Below are positions 1 through 17,294 of a stretch of DNA of 64,000 bases, one piece after another (the first letter of the stretch is position 1; the number at the start of each line of letters is the position of its first letter). Under the pieces are notes generated by a model. The model saw only the letters and a program-made list of their open reading frames with translations. It had not been told where the DNA came from and ran no database searches. Source of the stretch: Cyathus striatus. Its lineage: Eukaryota > Basidiomycota > Agaricomycetes > Agaricales > Nidulariaceae. Position numbers and translations under genes: made by a program. The DNA lies in contig JAOVFP010000006.1 in NCBI GenBank assembly GCA_025738555.1, positions 186,001-250,000 of the forward strand. The letters are read 5' to 3'.

Positions 1-4251
<4,251 letters not shown>

Positions 4252-5698
4252 GAAGGGGAGTGTCAAGAGACTCTCTAGTATTCTGTCTCAAGTATCATTA
4301 CTTACTATAATCTAAGTTTCCCAAATGCTATTTTTACTGCTATCTTACTAGAACTTTGTATCTGTTACTTCCAAATATTATTGTATTCTTGTTTTATGTC
4401 TCTTCACGTACAGATGAGTTGAGTGTGATGCACATGTAGCTGAACTTTGAAGGGACTTCAACGTTATTTCATCACAATGATGGATACAATCACTACGCAC
4501 GTAAGTGATACTTAACGACGTTGGAGTAAGGGGTACTGATTGTACGGATAAATGATAACAAAACACAATTCCTCCACTTGGCGAAGTACCTAGACCCTAC
4601 GATTGGCTGAACGGATATTACATACAGTACAGCAATTCCAGGGGCTGTTTCCATTGGCTATAAATACCTTTCACATATTAGCCAAACGTTAAATTTAATC
4701 TGATCTTGTGGCTAACCAAATCCCGGCGTAACAGCGACATAATCCTTCAATCAATTGATCTGGGCTCGACACGTTGCCTGTTCCCATAAACAAAAAGAGG
4801 GAATTTGCACGGCATTGAGAACATAATGGAATACCAGGATCCAAGACATCTGGACCGAAGGTCGTTCTGCGAAGCGGACAAAAAATTGGTATTTTAACCC
4901 CTAGGACGTTCCAGATACGGACAAATTTTGACGTCACCGAGCAAAATGTTTCAGAAATTGGACAGAGAGGTAATTTTGGGTTCAAATTTATGTTAGTCAG
5001 GTATGGAATATAAATACTTTGAGATGCGAAGCGCGTTGATGAAGCTGCTTTGCGCTTGTTTCCCGCAATCAAGTGATTTTGCAAACCCGCAATACAACTT
5101 TTGGGTTCCTTAGGAATTATGTAGGCGAAGATTTGACATAAGCGCCCTATTTAGCGTCTAAAAATGACCCAGATGTTGTTCCATTTCCGGACAAAAATCG
5201 CCGGATTTGGGACGGACACAATTTCATAAATCCGGAATTTTTTTAAAACGACCTTTGGCGCATATGTCATGGGTCCTGGTATACCTCGGTGCCTTTGGTT
5301 CTGAGCGCTGTCTGCCAACGTGTTGACAGATAGATGTGCGTGCATGTGGAAATTCAAATGTCTGCCGAGACTACGAGTTTCATGTTTATCGTAAACTGCA
5401 GTGCAACTCCTTTTTTAGCAGCCAAGTTCTGTCTGATTATGTACTATTCCTTGAAGACCTCAAGTCATTTTCCAGTATATTTTTCTGCAAAGCTTTTCCC
5501 GCCCGACGATGTTTATATACATATATATTTACATACTACATGTCAAATTTCAAAGGTCGTTACAAGTGGAAGGAAAGGTGCCAGCGCAGAAGAAGAGCAA
5601 CAAGATAGGTACCAAATAAATTAAGCAATAAAACCAGTCCCAAAAGAATAGAACATAGGTGAAAGCCAAGCCTCGCACAACCTCCTTGACCTTCTCGG
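4252..5698. other. intergenic, contains a diverged inverted repeat
   Basis: No gene is supported. A 129-aa frame on the minus strand (4695-5084) matches no family I know and overlaps an inverted repeat listed separately. The GMC and seven-TM genes are convergent across this gap, so it should hold both 3' ends. Confidence 0.5.
4828..5285. repeat. imperfect 39-bp inverted repeat pair
   Basis: 4828-4866 and 5247-5285 are reverse complements of each other with about 31 of 39 positions matching. Weaker similarity, including a GGACAAA motif, continues inward. This looks like the decayed arms of a small DNA transposon, or two diverged insertions facing each other. No target duplication was found. 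Confidence 0.55.
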
Positions 5699-6953
5699 TC
5701 ATACGCTCGAATTCGATGAAGTTGCCATTTTCCGTCCATTTTGGAACTCTTTTGTATCATCTGACCAGTCGTATTCCACATTCACCCGCACGGCTGTTTG
5801 ATTGTGTTGCGCTTGGTTCTGGACGACCATAGGGATTGCTACGGTTGTGCTACGGTTCGTGGACTGCATGCTAGAGTTGTGCTGAGAAGACATCGTAGCA
5901 CGAATAATTACGGTCCCAAACAGAATGCCAATCAAGGGAGTGGACTGAGGATAAGCTATGAGTACTTGTGATGCAGCGCAATGAACCTTGAAAGCGACTT
6001 ACGATACCGGCCATAATCTCGAGTGCATGGGTTCCTTTTACCAGAACAACTAGGTAGGCAAGAAGATACGCAGCGTTGACTGCACCGGATTCTGCAATGA
6101 CGCGGACAACTGGCATTAAGCTCTGTCCTCCAGTTACTGTAGTCCCATGAGAGAATACGTGCCGAGTCTTCTTATCGTGTGTCCATATTTTGTATGCGAT
6201 CAGGCCTGAGACTACATTAAAGTGGTTGTTCAGGAGGCATAGTTAGGGACGTACTGGTTGATATGGAATTTGCAGCTAGACTAAGACTGAATAAGGCTAT
6301 TCCCCAGGATGCCTGCGCTGCAATAGTAGTTGTAGCAATGTGTCGTACTGCGAATATTGTCTGGTAAGCACAAACTAGATCATATTAGCGACTAAAGTTC
6401 GACTATCCCGGTCAGATAGGTCGACTTACCAGCAGATCCTAGTGAACATATGGCGGGGACAATTATGACCCAGTAGTTGCGATCCCAAACCACAAATGCT
6501 CTGTGTGTCTAATGATAATCTTTAAATAATCTAACGGATATCGAAAGTATGACAATGCTTACAACGATCGCATCGCCCACAAGCATCATGGTGAAGTATA
6601 TAGCATGCTTAGCGGCAAATATTGGGTGTGTAACGTCCATAAGAAAGAGAATACGCTCCTCCCTAGTAAGAGGAATGAAAGCCCAAAAAATATTGACGGT
6701 ATCCACGATTATCTGGCAAGTCGCAAGAACAGCCATTGTGATTGCGGCTACAATCATAGCGGGACTGAGCTTGGAACGCTTCTTCCTTTTCACCAGTGTG
6801 TGAAAGGAGATGAAAAACAGGACCATAAACGCTCCTGTTAACCATCGCATAAGTCATATTCAGGGATTAAATTGTCGAGGAGGAATACAAACCGTAGAGG
6901 CATCCTTCTACTACAAGGCCAGCAAGCTCGGCTACGTCTACCTGGATGGCCAT
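5699..6953 (-). CDS. seven-transmembrane protein, fungal serpentine family
   Basis: Multi-pass membrane protein of 326 aa in six exons: 6953-6893, 6834-6563, 6508-6430, 6374-6255, 6205-6003, 5944-5699. Start ATG at 6953 gives MAIQVDVAELAGLVVEG, the N-terminus usual in this basidiomycete family. Six to seven hydrophobic segments follow, with a basic KRKKRSK loop after helix 1, the conserved FVVWDRNYW block after helix 3, and a Ser/Thr/Asn-rich cytoplasmic tail. The family has GPCR-like topology, but no ligand or pathway is established. It lies between the GMC gene and the terpene cluster with no evident functional link. Confidence 0.85.
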
Positions 6954-7548
6954 GTCGTCGGCGCTATGAAAGTGCGGTGCCCTTGCCCAGAAGTCGTGGC
7001 ATTTATGCTACCCGCAGTGAACACTAATAGTGTTTCATTCCTTATTCAGCACTTTGGACACCTATGATTTTGGTAGCAATCAATGGTGCGGTTTCCCGAA
7101 CTGGCTGGCGAACTGGATCAACATCATTATGTTACGAGAGCCCGTTTCGACAATATCCTATATTCTGCCCGTGCCCCCGTTCCCTCGGTAAACCGCTTAA
7201 TCGGAGACCTTTATTTCGAAGACTTGACATGGATGAACTCCATAAGTTAATCTTAACTACAGATATATATTCAACTTCCTATACTCACATAAAATCATCA
7301 CTTGATCATAGCGACTCAGGACTTGGCGAGGATGATAGTAAATGTCTCACAGTGAGCACCTCGGAAGTGAAATGGGGGTGATCTTGGCGTTGAAGGTTGA
7401 AACGCTGGAGCAGCAGAGAATCGTCCATATGGCCGTTCAAGTGCCTGTTGCTTCGAATATGATAAAGTCCTGTAAGTAGTATGACGTGATGCATTGATGG
7501 CTTTATCGGAGTTATCTAATCTAGGCTCGTTCCCGAACAAGTTGAATC
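6954..7548. other. intergenic
   Basis: Nothing supported. A 105-aa frame (7064-7381, +) has no recognisable domain and no splice context. The region ends at the target duplication of the first hAT-type element. Confidence 0.5.
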
Positions 7549-8160
7549 ACTGATGTTAGTGTTGCCGTCCGCTCGGCTCCAAAGCCACGAACCGGTGAGC
7601 TGAGCCGAAAATGAGCGGAGCTGAGCAGGTCTCACGAGAGCTGGACTCGGACAGCTCTAGCTCAGCTAGGAGCCGCTCCACGTCGGCTATGAGCCCGCTA
7701 AGCTACAGCTTATTTAATTTTCATTTCTGAATCTCGTTGAACAAATACCATGTATCACTTAATCTTCCGTTATTTTCATTCATAACTTCCTTTTTACATA
7801 TAGATATATTCAAGCATGCATAATAGTATTGAGCTCGAGCAAGCTCGATGGAAAGAACATAAAAATGCTACCTCACACGCAAATTTAACAGTTTTTCGGG
7901 CCATTATCTAAAAGGTACGCGCTGCGTCAAATTAGCTTCTAAGCGCCTTTCAAACGCCCATTCTCTATTCCGCTGAGCTACATATTTAGTAACTTGCGGC
8001 GAACAGACTGAGCTGTGGCTTAGCCAAAGCTAAGCGGTATGCTGGAGAAGCGAACCTAACCTTAACAGCTTCGCTCATGAGCTGAGCTACCTGCAGTACC
8101 TGAGCCACGGAAGCTGAGCTAAACTGAGCGGAACTGAGCGGCGGCAACACTAACTGATGT
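7549..8160. mobile_element. non-autonomous hAT-type MITE, 596 bp
   Basis: The element 7557-8152 begins TAGTGTTGCC and ends with the reverse complement GGCAACACTA. It is flanked by a perfect 8-bp duplication ACTGATGT at 7549-7556 and 8153-8160. Subterminal regions are filled with short direct and inverted GAGCTGAGC / GCTCAGC motifs, a pattern common where hAT transposase binds. It has no transposase frame. Eight-bp target duplication plus TIRs of this form indicate the hAT superfamily; the age is probably recent because the duplication is intact. Confidence 0.9.
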
Positions 8161-8410
8161 AGCATGTGAAAATCCCTATCTATTATTAGAGTAACCATTT
8201 ACAACGCACGAATTCCGAGTGTGTCTATGTTATCGTGGATTGTAAAATACATATAGAGTAAGTATACGAACTCCCAAGATTTCTAACAATATTTTAGGGT
8301 CCCAATGTTAATATATGTAAGTTTGATGCTACTAGGACGAAGATCAATTCCAAGCCCAGCATAGTGGTAACAAAATGATTGCCGAAGTCTTCATAAGTAT
8401 TACTACTACT

Positions 8411-9851
8411 AGTAGGTACAAGAGGTGCCAGATCCACCGATCGCGGACATCTGTGACGTCAGCTAGTAGGGGGGGGGTACTCTACGGATTTGGTTAGTGC
8501 TGTATTCGGCAATGCGGCATGGCACTATACAGCAGCCAGCCACGAATCAACGTCGGTTGTTCCACCCGTGCATATCCCTATATCCATCCCTCCTACCGAC
8601 GCGTCACTCATTAAGATGTGTTTCTCTCGTAACTACACCCGTGCTATGGCGCTATAACCTTGTAAATACTGTACGTACCCAGCCTGAATCTTCTCTTGCT
8701 GTCTATATACGCTCATTTCTGTCACATAACGTATCTATATGAAATGCAACACATCAACAGCCCCCCACTGGGCCTCACATTGTCGAGAGAGGTGGCGCTG
8801 CCAACAGTAACTGCGAAGTTCTATATCCCTGGTGTAACGAATACGTCAACCATGGGAAAACCAGTCATTCATCATATAATATGGAGAAGCATCAGGGTGA
8901 TACTAGATGTAAAGCTGCATTCCTTAGTGAGTTCTATTATACTCCGTATCAATTCTCCATCTTAAATCACATATATATATATATATATTGTACAGACAAA
9001 ATTATTGAGAAATTTAGCATATCCAATCGAATTGAACCCCCATGAAAGCTGACTACTTCTTGTTATTCATAAACGAGGAAACTTCTACAATTCATCTTCG
9101 CGCCTCCCGTCGCACTGGAACAGCACGTGAATCCTCAAAACCTTGTGAACTGTGCCAGAATACCTTGTCTCTTTTTAATATTGTGCAAGACCGTACAATG
9201 ATGGAACCAGGAAATTTGTCTCACAATGTATTTAGCTATGAACAACTTACGAAGCGGATAGAGGGGTTGGAGAAGTCTATTCAACGACAGACTTCCTAGT
9301 GAATTTTTATAGCACTTGTTACTAAACATTGTCTAATGGCTTGCCAATAGCGCTTCAATGCTGAAAAAGCACTCTCTTGTATTCGCATTCACAAAATTAC
9401 GTGGGTTGTCTTTTGGAGGTGGTTGGAGAGCAGGACGTTTCTGGGCTGCACTGAATACTCAAAAATGCGAAGAATAAGAACTGGAGCATCGCATATTTGC
9501 TTAAAGAAGTGCGCCGGGCCCTGGAAGGAAAGTATCGCCCTAAAAAATTCAGTGAGTGTGAACGTGATCTTGCCACTGTGTTTTAATTCCTATGACATCC
9601 TCTAGTATATCAAATCTAAGCAAGTACATTGTTTCTAATCGTACTTAATATGATAACTGTATGCGATCTCTCATAATTGCTTCGAAATCCTGCCCAACCC
9701 TTGCAGCTATGCAGCTTAGTGCCGACTGCCGAGCTTGATCAAATTTTGATGAGTTTTCATCTGCCGTTCAAGTGCCGCTACCATCCGAATAGTGTCGCGT
9801 GGCAGCATAGTACGTCCAAGATCGGTGGATCTGGCACCTCTTGAGTAGGTA
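8411..9851. mobile_element. hAT-type DNA transposon, 1425 bp, apparently non-autonomous
   Basis: The element 8419-9843 has 24-bp TIRs starting CAAGAGGTGCCAGATCCACC and ending in the exact reverse complement. The flanking 8-bp duplication AGTAGGTA is perfect (8411-8418 and 9844-9851). The TIR family differs from the neighbouring MITE. Inside are only short frames; 9042-9299 (+, 85 aa, with a Cys-x2-Cys pair and a charged C-terminal helix) is the longest that reads naturally, but I recognise no transposase domain. It may be an internally replaced derivative or may carry captured host sequence. Confidence 0.88.
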
Positions 9852-12544
9852 CCTACGGAGCAGTTAGCTAATATCTCCATCACGCATCAATGCATCATAA
9901 TTAATTATTATTATTAGGCGAGTTAATGGGATGTAAATTAGCAATTTGAAAATCACAATCATCTCGTTAATCTTTCTCGTTGGTCGTTTCAGTCTTCCAG
10001 ACAAGGCTGATGATGAATGTTATAACGTCAAGACAGTCTCATCAGTAGTGGTCTCGACTGCCCGTTGTTATTTTTTCGAACGGTTGTCGACCATTTGACA
10101 GACGTCAACAGGTGGGTACTAGTCGAGATATGGGTGTACTTGATTTCGGGATGACACGATGACGCATGATGCAACACGAATGGAAATTATATTAATAATA
10201 CTTTTTAGCGAAGGGATCCTCTCGAGCGGGCTCACTGGACACTTCTTTTTTTGTGAAACTTTGTCGTACAAATTTAATTGACATGATGATCTTTTCCCAG
10301 CACTATCTCCATTTGCCGAGCATAAACCGTTGAAGTGAACGCAAAAGGTGATTAAGGCTTTAAGCTTCAAAGCACGAGAATAGGTATTCCAATCCTCACA
10401 CACCTATTGTTTTAGAGAATTTTGAGATCTTATATTTGTATTTTGACAGCTGACGCGTTGACAACTCTCTTCAGCTCCTGGCATCACGTTCAACGATATA
10501 TAGTACTTGCTATGATGATTAGAGTGTCTAGCATCGTGTGTGTTGCTTAAACTGTTGAGGTACCATATCAGATTTAGATAAGATACACGCTTGAAATTGG
10601 TGTTAACGTAACTTTCCTTGGTACCTGTACCATCGTCTAGGCGGTGAGGCCCAGTGAGGGGCCGCATTCCTCCCAAGTTGATGTTACATCTGATCTCCTG
10701 ACGATCTTCCTGAGAGAGAGAGAGAGGGAGAGGCAACGTTGATCTTTCTTGATCGATTAATGTTCACAAACCTGAGCAGCTTGCTACAAGCATCCAAGTA
10801 TGGGATGTAACAATGCACGTTATCACAGCATCAGTGATGTAGGGATTAACCAGCTAATGATCTCTCAGTTTTCTCAGTTCGAACTGAGCTGGTTCGACTC
10901 GGAAGCAAATCAGAGAAACCCTCGGCATCTTCGGCGAATTTGATGCCTTTTACTTTAATGATTTATTGAATGTTCTGATTAACAGACTTTCGCTGAGTAT
11001 CTACAGGGAATATATGAACAACTTTGAACTACCTGTGATGTCAAAATCCAGCTCACTAAAAAGGGACAGTGGACAGGCAGAGAACCTGGGGACTTAGTGA
11101 GGAGTGTCGAAACTTGAAATTCAGTATGACAAACCAATGACAGCCAGCTTTTACTTTTTCAAAGAGCGCATGAGAAAGGAGTACACGACAAAATACTGAG
11201 AGTAAACACGAAACTTCCCTTGAATTTAAGAAAAGAACATGCCTGTCGACTGGAATATCAGGCTTGAGTTGAAAATAAGTAGAGCGTAAGCAATTTGACT
11301 CTATGGGCTATCGTTTACTATTTGGCAAGTGGCCAGATATAATTAGCCTTGAAGAGCAAACATATACGCATTATGTAGATCTGTAAACCAAATAGAAACA
11401 TCAGTTGAACAGTTCATAAAATAGGAACACGAAAAACCTAAAGTCAGAGGAGGGAATGGCAGGATGGGAGAGATGGCGCAAGACACGTCAGGTCAATCAT
11501 CATGCATCGCGGCTCAGTTATACCCAGTTTTTCTCAAATGTTCTCAGAAAGCTCAGCTAGGAGCGCTCAATTCACCCTTTACGTCTATCTAATTTCAACT
11601 TACGGGGTTCCGTTGCACGATATTAGGAAAAGAAGCTGATAGATTATAAACCAAGTATATGTATAAGCAGCTTCCAATTTCACACGCCACCGGAAGGAGA
11701 ATGACATGTGCTCCGCTGATGACCATCAATTCTAAACCCGAGCAGCTCGGAAAGGTATCATCACCAGAGGAAACCATCCACCTGGGAGGTTATACGATCA
11801 ATATACTTTTCATTTCAATTCCATCTGATAGAATGTGGCCCAAATATGGGGTTGAAGTTTCCTTTACTGCCCGCCTGTGCGCACCAGGCATTATTGTTTT
11901 GAATCGTGTTAATCAAAGATTGTCAGTCCTTTCTTTCGTAGCAAAATGTTCGAAGCTGATCATCAACACGGAGGAAATAACCGTGACCATTGTTCGCGGC
12001 GAAAGACCAAAACTGCGTCCTGCAAGAAATATAATTCCGGTCAGAATCTGTTCAGCGTCCGCATCATCCCCGATTGTAAAACACGCTATATCAAGCCGTA
12101 CAGTAGGACTCCACTTTCAATTTTTTCAAGACATGCGTGAGATAAAATTGATGATTTTTTGACTTGAATCAAGCCCCAGACCCGGAACATGGTAGACATA
12201 AATTATAATTCGACACTGCTAGTGCGCTAGGAGTAATGGAGTGGACGCCTCTGTGCGCCCCATAAAGACTGATACGGATTAAATCTGAATACAGTTACCT
12301 CAGAATAGGTACAGATCAAGTGGAATAGATAGAGATTAGGATGCGGCACTGTTGTCCAGGCGCTGTTATTCATCTAGCTTTGGTTAAATCAGCACCGCAA
12401 CCGATGCGTACACACTGCGGATATACGGGCCACGTGTGTAAAGTATGATATCTACGCTGCATTCTATAGGCTGCATGGAATATATGATAACTTTATTAAT
12501 GTCCATGAGAATGACAACTGCTCTCACCCCGCACCTCTTTAATC
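9852..12544. other. gene-poor stretch with degenerate repeats
   Basis: No gene is supported. Short CTCAG/CTGAG-rich blocks at 10866-10905 and 11513-11565 resemble the subterminal motifs of the MITE at 7.5 kb (the latter shares CTCAGCTAGGAGC with it), so a decayed relative may lie between them. A 167-aa frame at 11659-12162 (+) and its antisense show no domain. There is a (GA)n run at 10711-10730. The end of the region is the P450 promoter. Confidence 0.5.
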
Positions 12545-14687
12545 ATGCATTCATCCTCCTACCTAGTGACTGGCTTGTTGATTATTCTATCTCTGCTTCT
12601 ATCGAAATTGTATGGAAACAAGAACAGAGCACTTCCACCTGGTCCTAAAGGATGGCCACTAATCGGGAACTTGTTCGATTTTATGCCTAAGGAACTTTGG
12701 CTTCGAGCCGATCAGTGGGCGAAGCAATATGGTACGTTACTAGCGGGATATGGTGGTTATACTGTTATACTGTTATGCTAATTGTATGCTTCAATGCAGG
12801 CAGTGTTTTCTATCTTCATATATTCGGGAAAAGCGTCATCTTTTTGAATAGTCCAAAAGCTGCAACGGAACTACTCGAAAAAAGAGGGGTCGTTTATTCA
12901 GATAGGCCAAAGCTTACTATGGCAGGGGAACTGTGCGTATGTTTTCTTAAGAATTTAACGACGCTAAAATATATCGTGTTTTTTTAGATGCGGAGGAGAT
13001 AGACTGGTAAGCAGTTACTTATCCCATGTACTGAGATACTAACTGCATTTGAAGCTGCCCCTAATGGAGTATGACGACTCTTTTCGTCGTCGAAGACGTC
13101 TCCTCCAACAAGCGCTAGGACCTAGGAGCATTCCTCAATATTTCTCGCTCATGACTAAATCTGCACACTTATTTGTTGTTGACCTCATGAATTCTCCGTC
13201 CGACTATATTGAGCATACTCGTCGATATGCAGGAGGCTTGGCACTTGCGGTGGTTTACGGTTATAACATCAAATCGACAGATGACAGGCTCTTGTCTATT
13301 GCTGGCGAGAGTCTTGACATTTTAGCCAATAAGGTCGCGGCAGGATCTGGGATCTGGATGGTTGATGCATTTCCGTTTATGAAACACATACCCAACTGGT
13401 TTCCCGGTGCTCAATTCAAACGAAGCGCCGAAATATGGAAGCACAAGATAGATCAATTCATTGATGAGCCTTTCAGTTACATCCGAGAGGAGCTTGTGAG
13501 TGACCGCAACCACTTGAACCACCAAGCCACATTATACACCCACGCTGATGTGTTTGACAGCTTTCTGGTAGGCAACATGAGTGTTTTTGCGCTTCTGTTT
13601 TGTCGGGAGAGAAAGAACTATCGGTGCAAGAAGAGGATGATATAAAACTTGCTGCCAATTCCATGTACGCTGCAAGCGCTGAAACAGTACGTCTACCGTT
13701 CAAATGCCTTTAAAATTCAATCATCTTATCATTTATATCAAAGACAATGACTTCTATTTCTCACTTTATCCTTGCGATGATTTTGCATCCGCATGTATTC
13801 GAAAAGGTTCAACACGAAATGGATCTTGTTGTAGGGATAGAGAGGTTGCCAACCTTTCTGGATAGAGCTAATCTTCCTTTCCGTGAGTCTCATCTAGTAA
13901 CGGAAGTATTATTTTTTGCTTATATTTAAACCATTCAGTCGAATGTGTAATGAGTGAAATTTGGAGGTGGGGCGTACCAGTTCCGATAAGTTCGTTCTAC
14001 TTCCTTGAAGTTTACATGTTTCACCACGCTTATTTTCTTTTATCAGATTTACCCCACTGCACGAAAGAAGATGATATATACGATGGAATGTTCATTCCCA
14101 AAGGATCACTGGTATTATATACTATTTACTACTTCCATACTTCAATTCTCATTACATTATTCTTCCCACAGGTATTTGCAAATATATGGTAATTGTTCAG
14201 CATGGCCGAAACCTCTGAAGTTAACACTGAATAGGTCAATGTTGCGTGACGAGAGCTGTTACGAAAATGCCTCCGTATTTGATCCAGAAAGATTTTTAAA
14301 TAAAGAATTGCCTGATCCGAGGGACTTCATCTTCGGATTCGGAAGAAGGTTCGTAGCATCTGTATTCGAGATTCACATTTAAGGCTAAATACTTAATGAC
14401 AGGAGATGTCCTGGAGCAGATCTCGTAGAAGAGTCGATTTGGATACTCCTTGCTACAATAGTCTCTACTTTAAATATCAGGAAGTCTAGGACAGTAGATG
14501 GCACCGAAGTAAATCCCGTTCTAAAGTTTGACAATACCGTATTCAGGTAAGTGGGATATTTTAGTTCTTTGGTTTTGTGTCTCAAGAATTATAATATCGT
14601 AGAATTCCAAATCAGTTCCCATTCGAAATAGAATACAGAAACGTTGAGGGGTGCAACTTGCTCACAACTAGTACCGAAGATAATTAG
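12545..14687 (+). CDS. cytochrome P450 monooxygenase
   Basis: Membrane-anchored P450, 506 aa, twelve exons: 12545-12731, 12800-12932, 12988-13006, 13055-13495, 13561-13686, 13744-13882, 13939-13989, 14047-14111, 14172-14188, 14235-14348, 14403-14546, 14603-14687. All phases agree. An N-terminal hydrophobic anchor is followed by the Pro-rich hinge PPGPKGWPLIGN. The C-helix block is FRRRRRLLQQAL, the I-helix region ends YAASAETTMTS, the K-helix ExxR is SEIWRW, and the heme loop FGFGRRRCPGADL keeps the Cys ligand. It resembles the large basidiomycete group related to O-methylsterigmatocystin oxidoreductase. Exons of 17 and 19 nt are unusual. It is convergent with the FAD monooxygenase and close to the terpene synthase, so oxidation of the terpene scaffold is the likely role (inference). 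Confidence 0.93.
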
Positions 14688-15576
14688 CCGCGATTGTGTC
14701 AACTGTTAAATATATGATCTGGACTCTGAAAAATGCTGGACAAATGTATACACACTACGGGACTTGGATTTATTCACTATGTAGTACATAACTCGGAAGG
14801 ATAGGGCACTGAGATAAAAGGACAGCTTTGTTCTTAATTACATGAACAACCACCTCAGTAAGACACCTAGAGATTCTTAATAAGATAAATCACCTTGCTT
14901 GCCAAGGTTTCTCTGGAAGTGAAAATTGGGTTCACTTTCGTCCTGCACGTGCCAATTCCCACGCCTCTTCATCTAGCCTCCACCCACACATCCACACCCA
15001 AACATCTTCCACATCACCTCGCGAAGACATTTCAAAAGCGTGGTCGGAGATATATATTTCAGATTATAGATAGCATCATAATAATGAGTAAAACAATAGC
15101 TCATAGGCTATATATCTTCTTTCCTCTCGCTGTCATCCCCTTGCTTATGATTTACACCAGCAGGTCCAATACCCATCACCTATCTATCACCTCCGTAGCC
15201 ACTGACACTCGTGCACTACCTCACGTACATCCAATGCTATCTCAATTCGCGTGAATCGAATCGTCGCCCCCTCTCTTGTGGGTAGTATCAAACTTGAAAT
15301 TTGGAGACATTTTGAGTTGGGATCCCTTTGAGCACCCATCCACGTAGTGCTTCCTAATAACTACTGCATATTATTATTTTATTATTTTAGTTTTTGACAG
15401 TTGTATTTTCCAACTTTCCGCTGACGAAGTTATCAATTCCCAGTAAGACCTTGCAGGATGATTTACACACACATGACGATAAGATCGTAAAAGTCAATTG
15501 CACATAACTAAGTACGTAATAGAGTTATGTACAAGTTCAGTTCTATGGAAGTCCACTTTATCAGTAACTATCGCAG
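14688..15576. other. convergent 3' intergenic region
   Basis: The space lies between the 3' ends of the P450 and the FAD monooxygenase. A 119-aa frame (14895-15254, +) is rich in His, Thr and Pro, has no domain and is probably chance. Confidence 0.5.
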
Positions 15577-17294
15577 TTACTGCAACAGAGCCTCTGCTTG
15601 TTGCAAGTCTTCATCGCAACTTCCTTCTGCGAGCCATTGGAATGACTTTCCGATGGTTTCTCCGGTGGATGTCAATTCTTCGGGTGTCTTGGGATCTTTG
15701 GGACTATTAGCGTGCAAAAATTCGTACATCATCCCGTTCACGCGAGATTTCTCAGCGGCCTGCTGTGCGAAGGGAAGGCGTACTTTCTCATACACACGGA
15801 GAATGTCCTCCGCACTTCTAGTAGAATGATTTGCAAGCAATTTCCCCAAAATGTATGCGTCCTAAATAATACTTGAGAGAGGAGATATAGTTATGTGCTT
15901 CGACAACATTACCTCAATAGCTTGCCCTCCACCGACACCCTGATGAGGGGTCATAGCATGCGCCTGTACAGGATTCAAAAATTCTGTCAAAATATTAAAT
16001 TTTAGGAATTCTACTGACCGCATCTCCCAGAAGAGCAACGCTTCCTGAAGTAATAAATGGCAAGTCTTTTACCACGTGAATAGCCCAGCGGCTCAGGGGG
16101 ACTTCTACGTGCTAGAGAGTACGACCTATAAATCTGACACATCATCTAGAGAAAAGGAACCACGAACCTCAAGCAGCTGAATTAATTCTGGTTCCCATCC
16201 CTTGTAATGGTCAATAACCTCCGTTAGCGAAACATCAGTGACCCAAGGTCCATCGTAATGAGTCCCTTCTCCTGACTTGACCGTGTAATAGCATATAACG
16301 CTGATTACTTTTCCAATAGGATGTGTGACAACGTGCTTCCGAGAATTATTAGGAACTAATAAAGCAGTTAATTGTGAAACGTATCACCTTTCCTTCCCCA
16401 CACCACTATAAAAATTTATAAGCTTTTTATGGGAAAAAACAAATAAAGAAGTGACTTACGATCTTTGGGATGACGAGAGCTTGATGTTCAGGATTTGTCG
16501 CTTTCAGTTTGTCAGCATGGACGATGGACCGGTATGCGTATGTACCACTAAATATCGGCTCGATGAATTTGGCATAATCTGCGTTCTTCGAGTCGGCCTC
16601 AATCAAGTTATTGAATAAGGCAGCCCTTGCAGCAGAATGGACACCATCGGCTCCAATCAACACATCGGCTTCCTCCGTACCATCTGCAAAAGCTAACTTA
16701 ATACTTCCATCTGACTTTTTTTCATACGAAACAAATCGCTTTGATACATGTACGTGGCAGTTCTGAGGAAGTTTCGATTCCAACATGCTCAGAAGAACTG
16801 GCCGAGGGAGACCGGTGGGCCCATCTAATACGTATATATGATCAATTAAGTATCTGAAAATTTGCCGATAAAAACGTACAGGGCATGATATGGTTGTGAA
16901 AATCAAATCCTTCAGATTGATCAGACTTTCTGAATATTGGGCCTCGAGCTGTAACGGTTATGTGCCTGGGTGATCAAAGACGACATAAAGGTGTATTGAA
17001 ACTACCTTCTCCTTCCTTCGGAAGAGGAATACCCTTCTTTCTAACTTCTTCTCCCAAGTTTAGTTTCTCCAGCACTTGCCAGGAGCGTTTCCAAATGGCA
17101 ACGGCTGTACCCAGGCTCGAAATCTCAGGTTTGGACTCATATATATCAACTTGTATATCAGGATTTTCTGATACGAAGGCAGCAGCTACAAGGCCACCAA
17201 TACCACCACCGCTAACATTTCGGTTAGACTCCGAAGCTTACAATGACTATATGACGTCTTACCAGATGGCAACACGACTGATCTTTGCAGACAT
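15577..17294 (-). CDS. FAD-dependent monooxygenase, salicylate-hydroxylase-like
   Basis: Class A flavoprotein monooxygenase, 428 aa, nine exons: 17294-17263, 17211-17006, 16948-16880, 16824-16460, 16405-16388, 16335-16168, 16111-16019, 15963-15913, 15861-15577. Splicing joins MSAKISRVAI to CGGGIGGLVAAA, the GxGxxG FAD site. The DG motif is ADVLIGADGVHSAARA and the GD motif is VALLGDAAHAMTPHQG, both intact and, for the latter, spanning an intron. These enzymes hydroxylate aromatic or other rings with NAD(P)H and O2. The closest general resemblance is to fungal salicylate hydroxylases, but the substrate cannot be read from sequence. It lies 526 bp downstream of the terpene synthase on the same strand, which suggests a cluster role as a tailoring hydroxylase or epoxidase. 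Confidence 0.92.

Noticed and set aside
7920..7985. tRNA-like A box on the minus strand (TAGCTCAGCGG)
   Set aside because: No B box, no acceptor stem pairing, and it lies inside the hAT MITE whose subterminal repeats are GCTCAG-rich.
8970..8995. (AT)n run as a promoter element
   Set aside because: A simple microsatellite inside a transposon with no gene start nearby.
11659..12162. 167-aa frame as a gene
   Set aside because: No domain, signal peptide, or splice context, and its antisense also stays open in parts; a chance frame is more likely.
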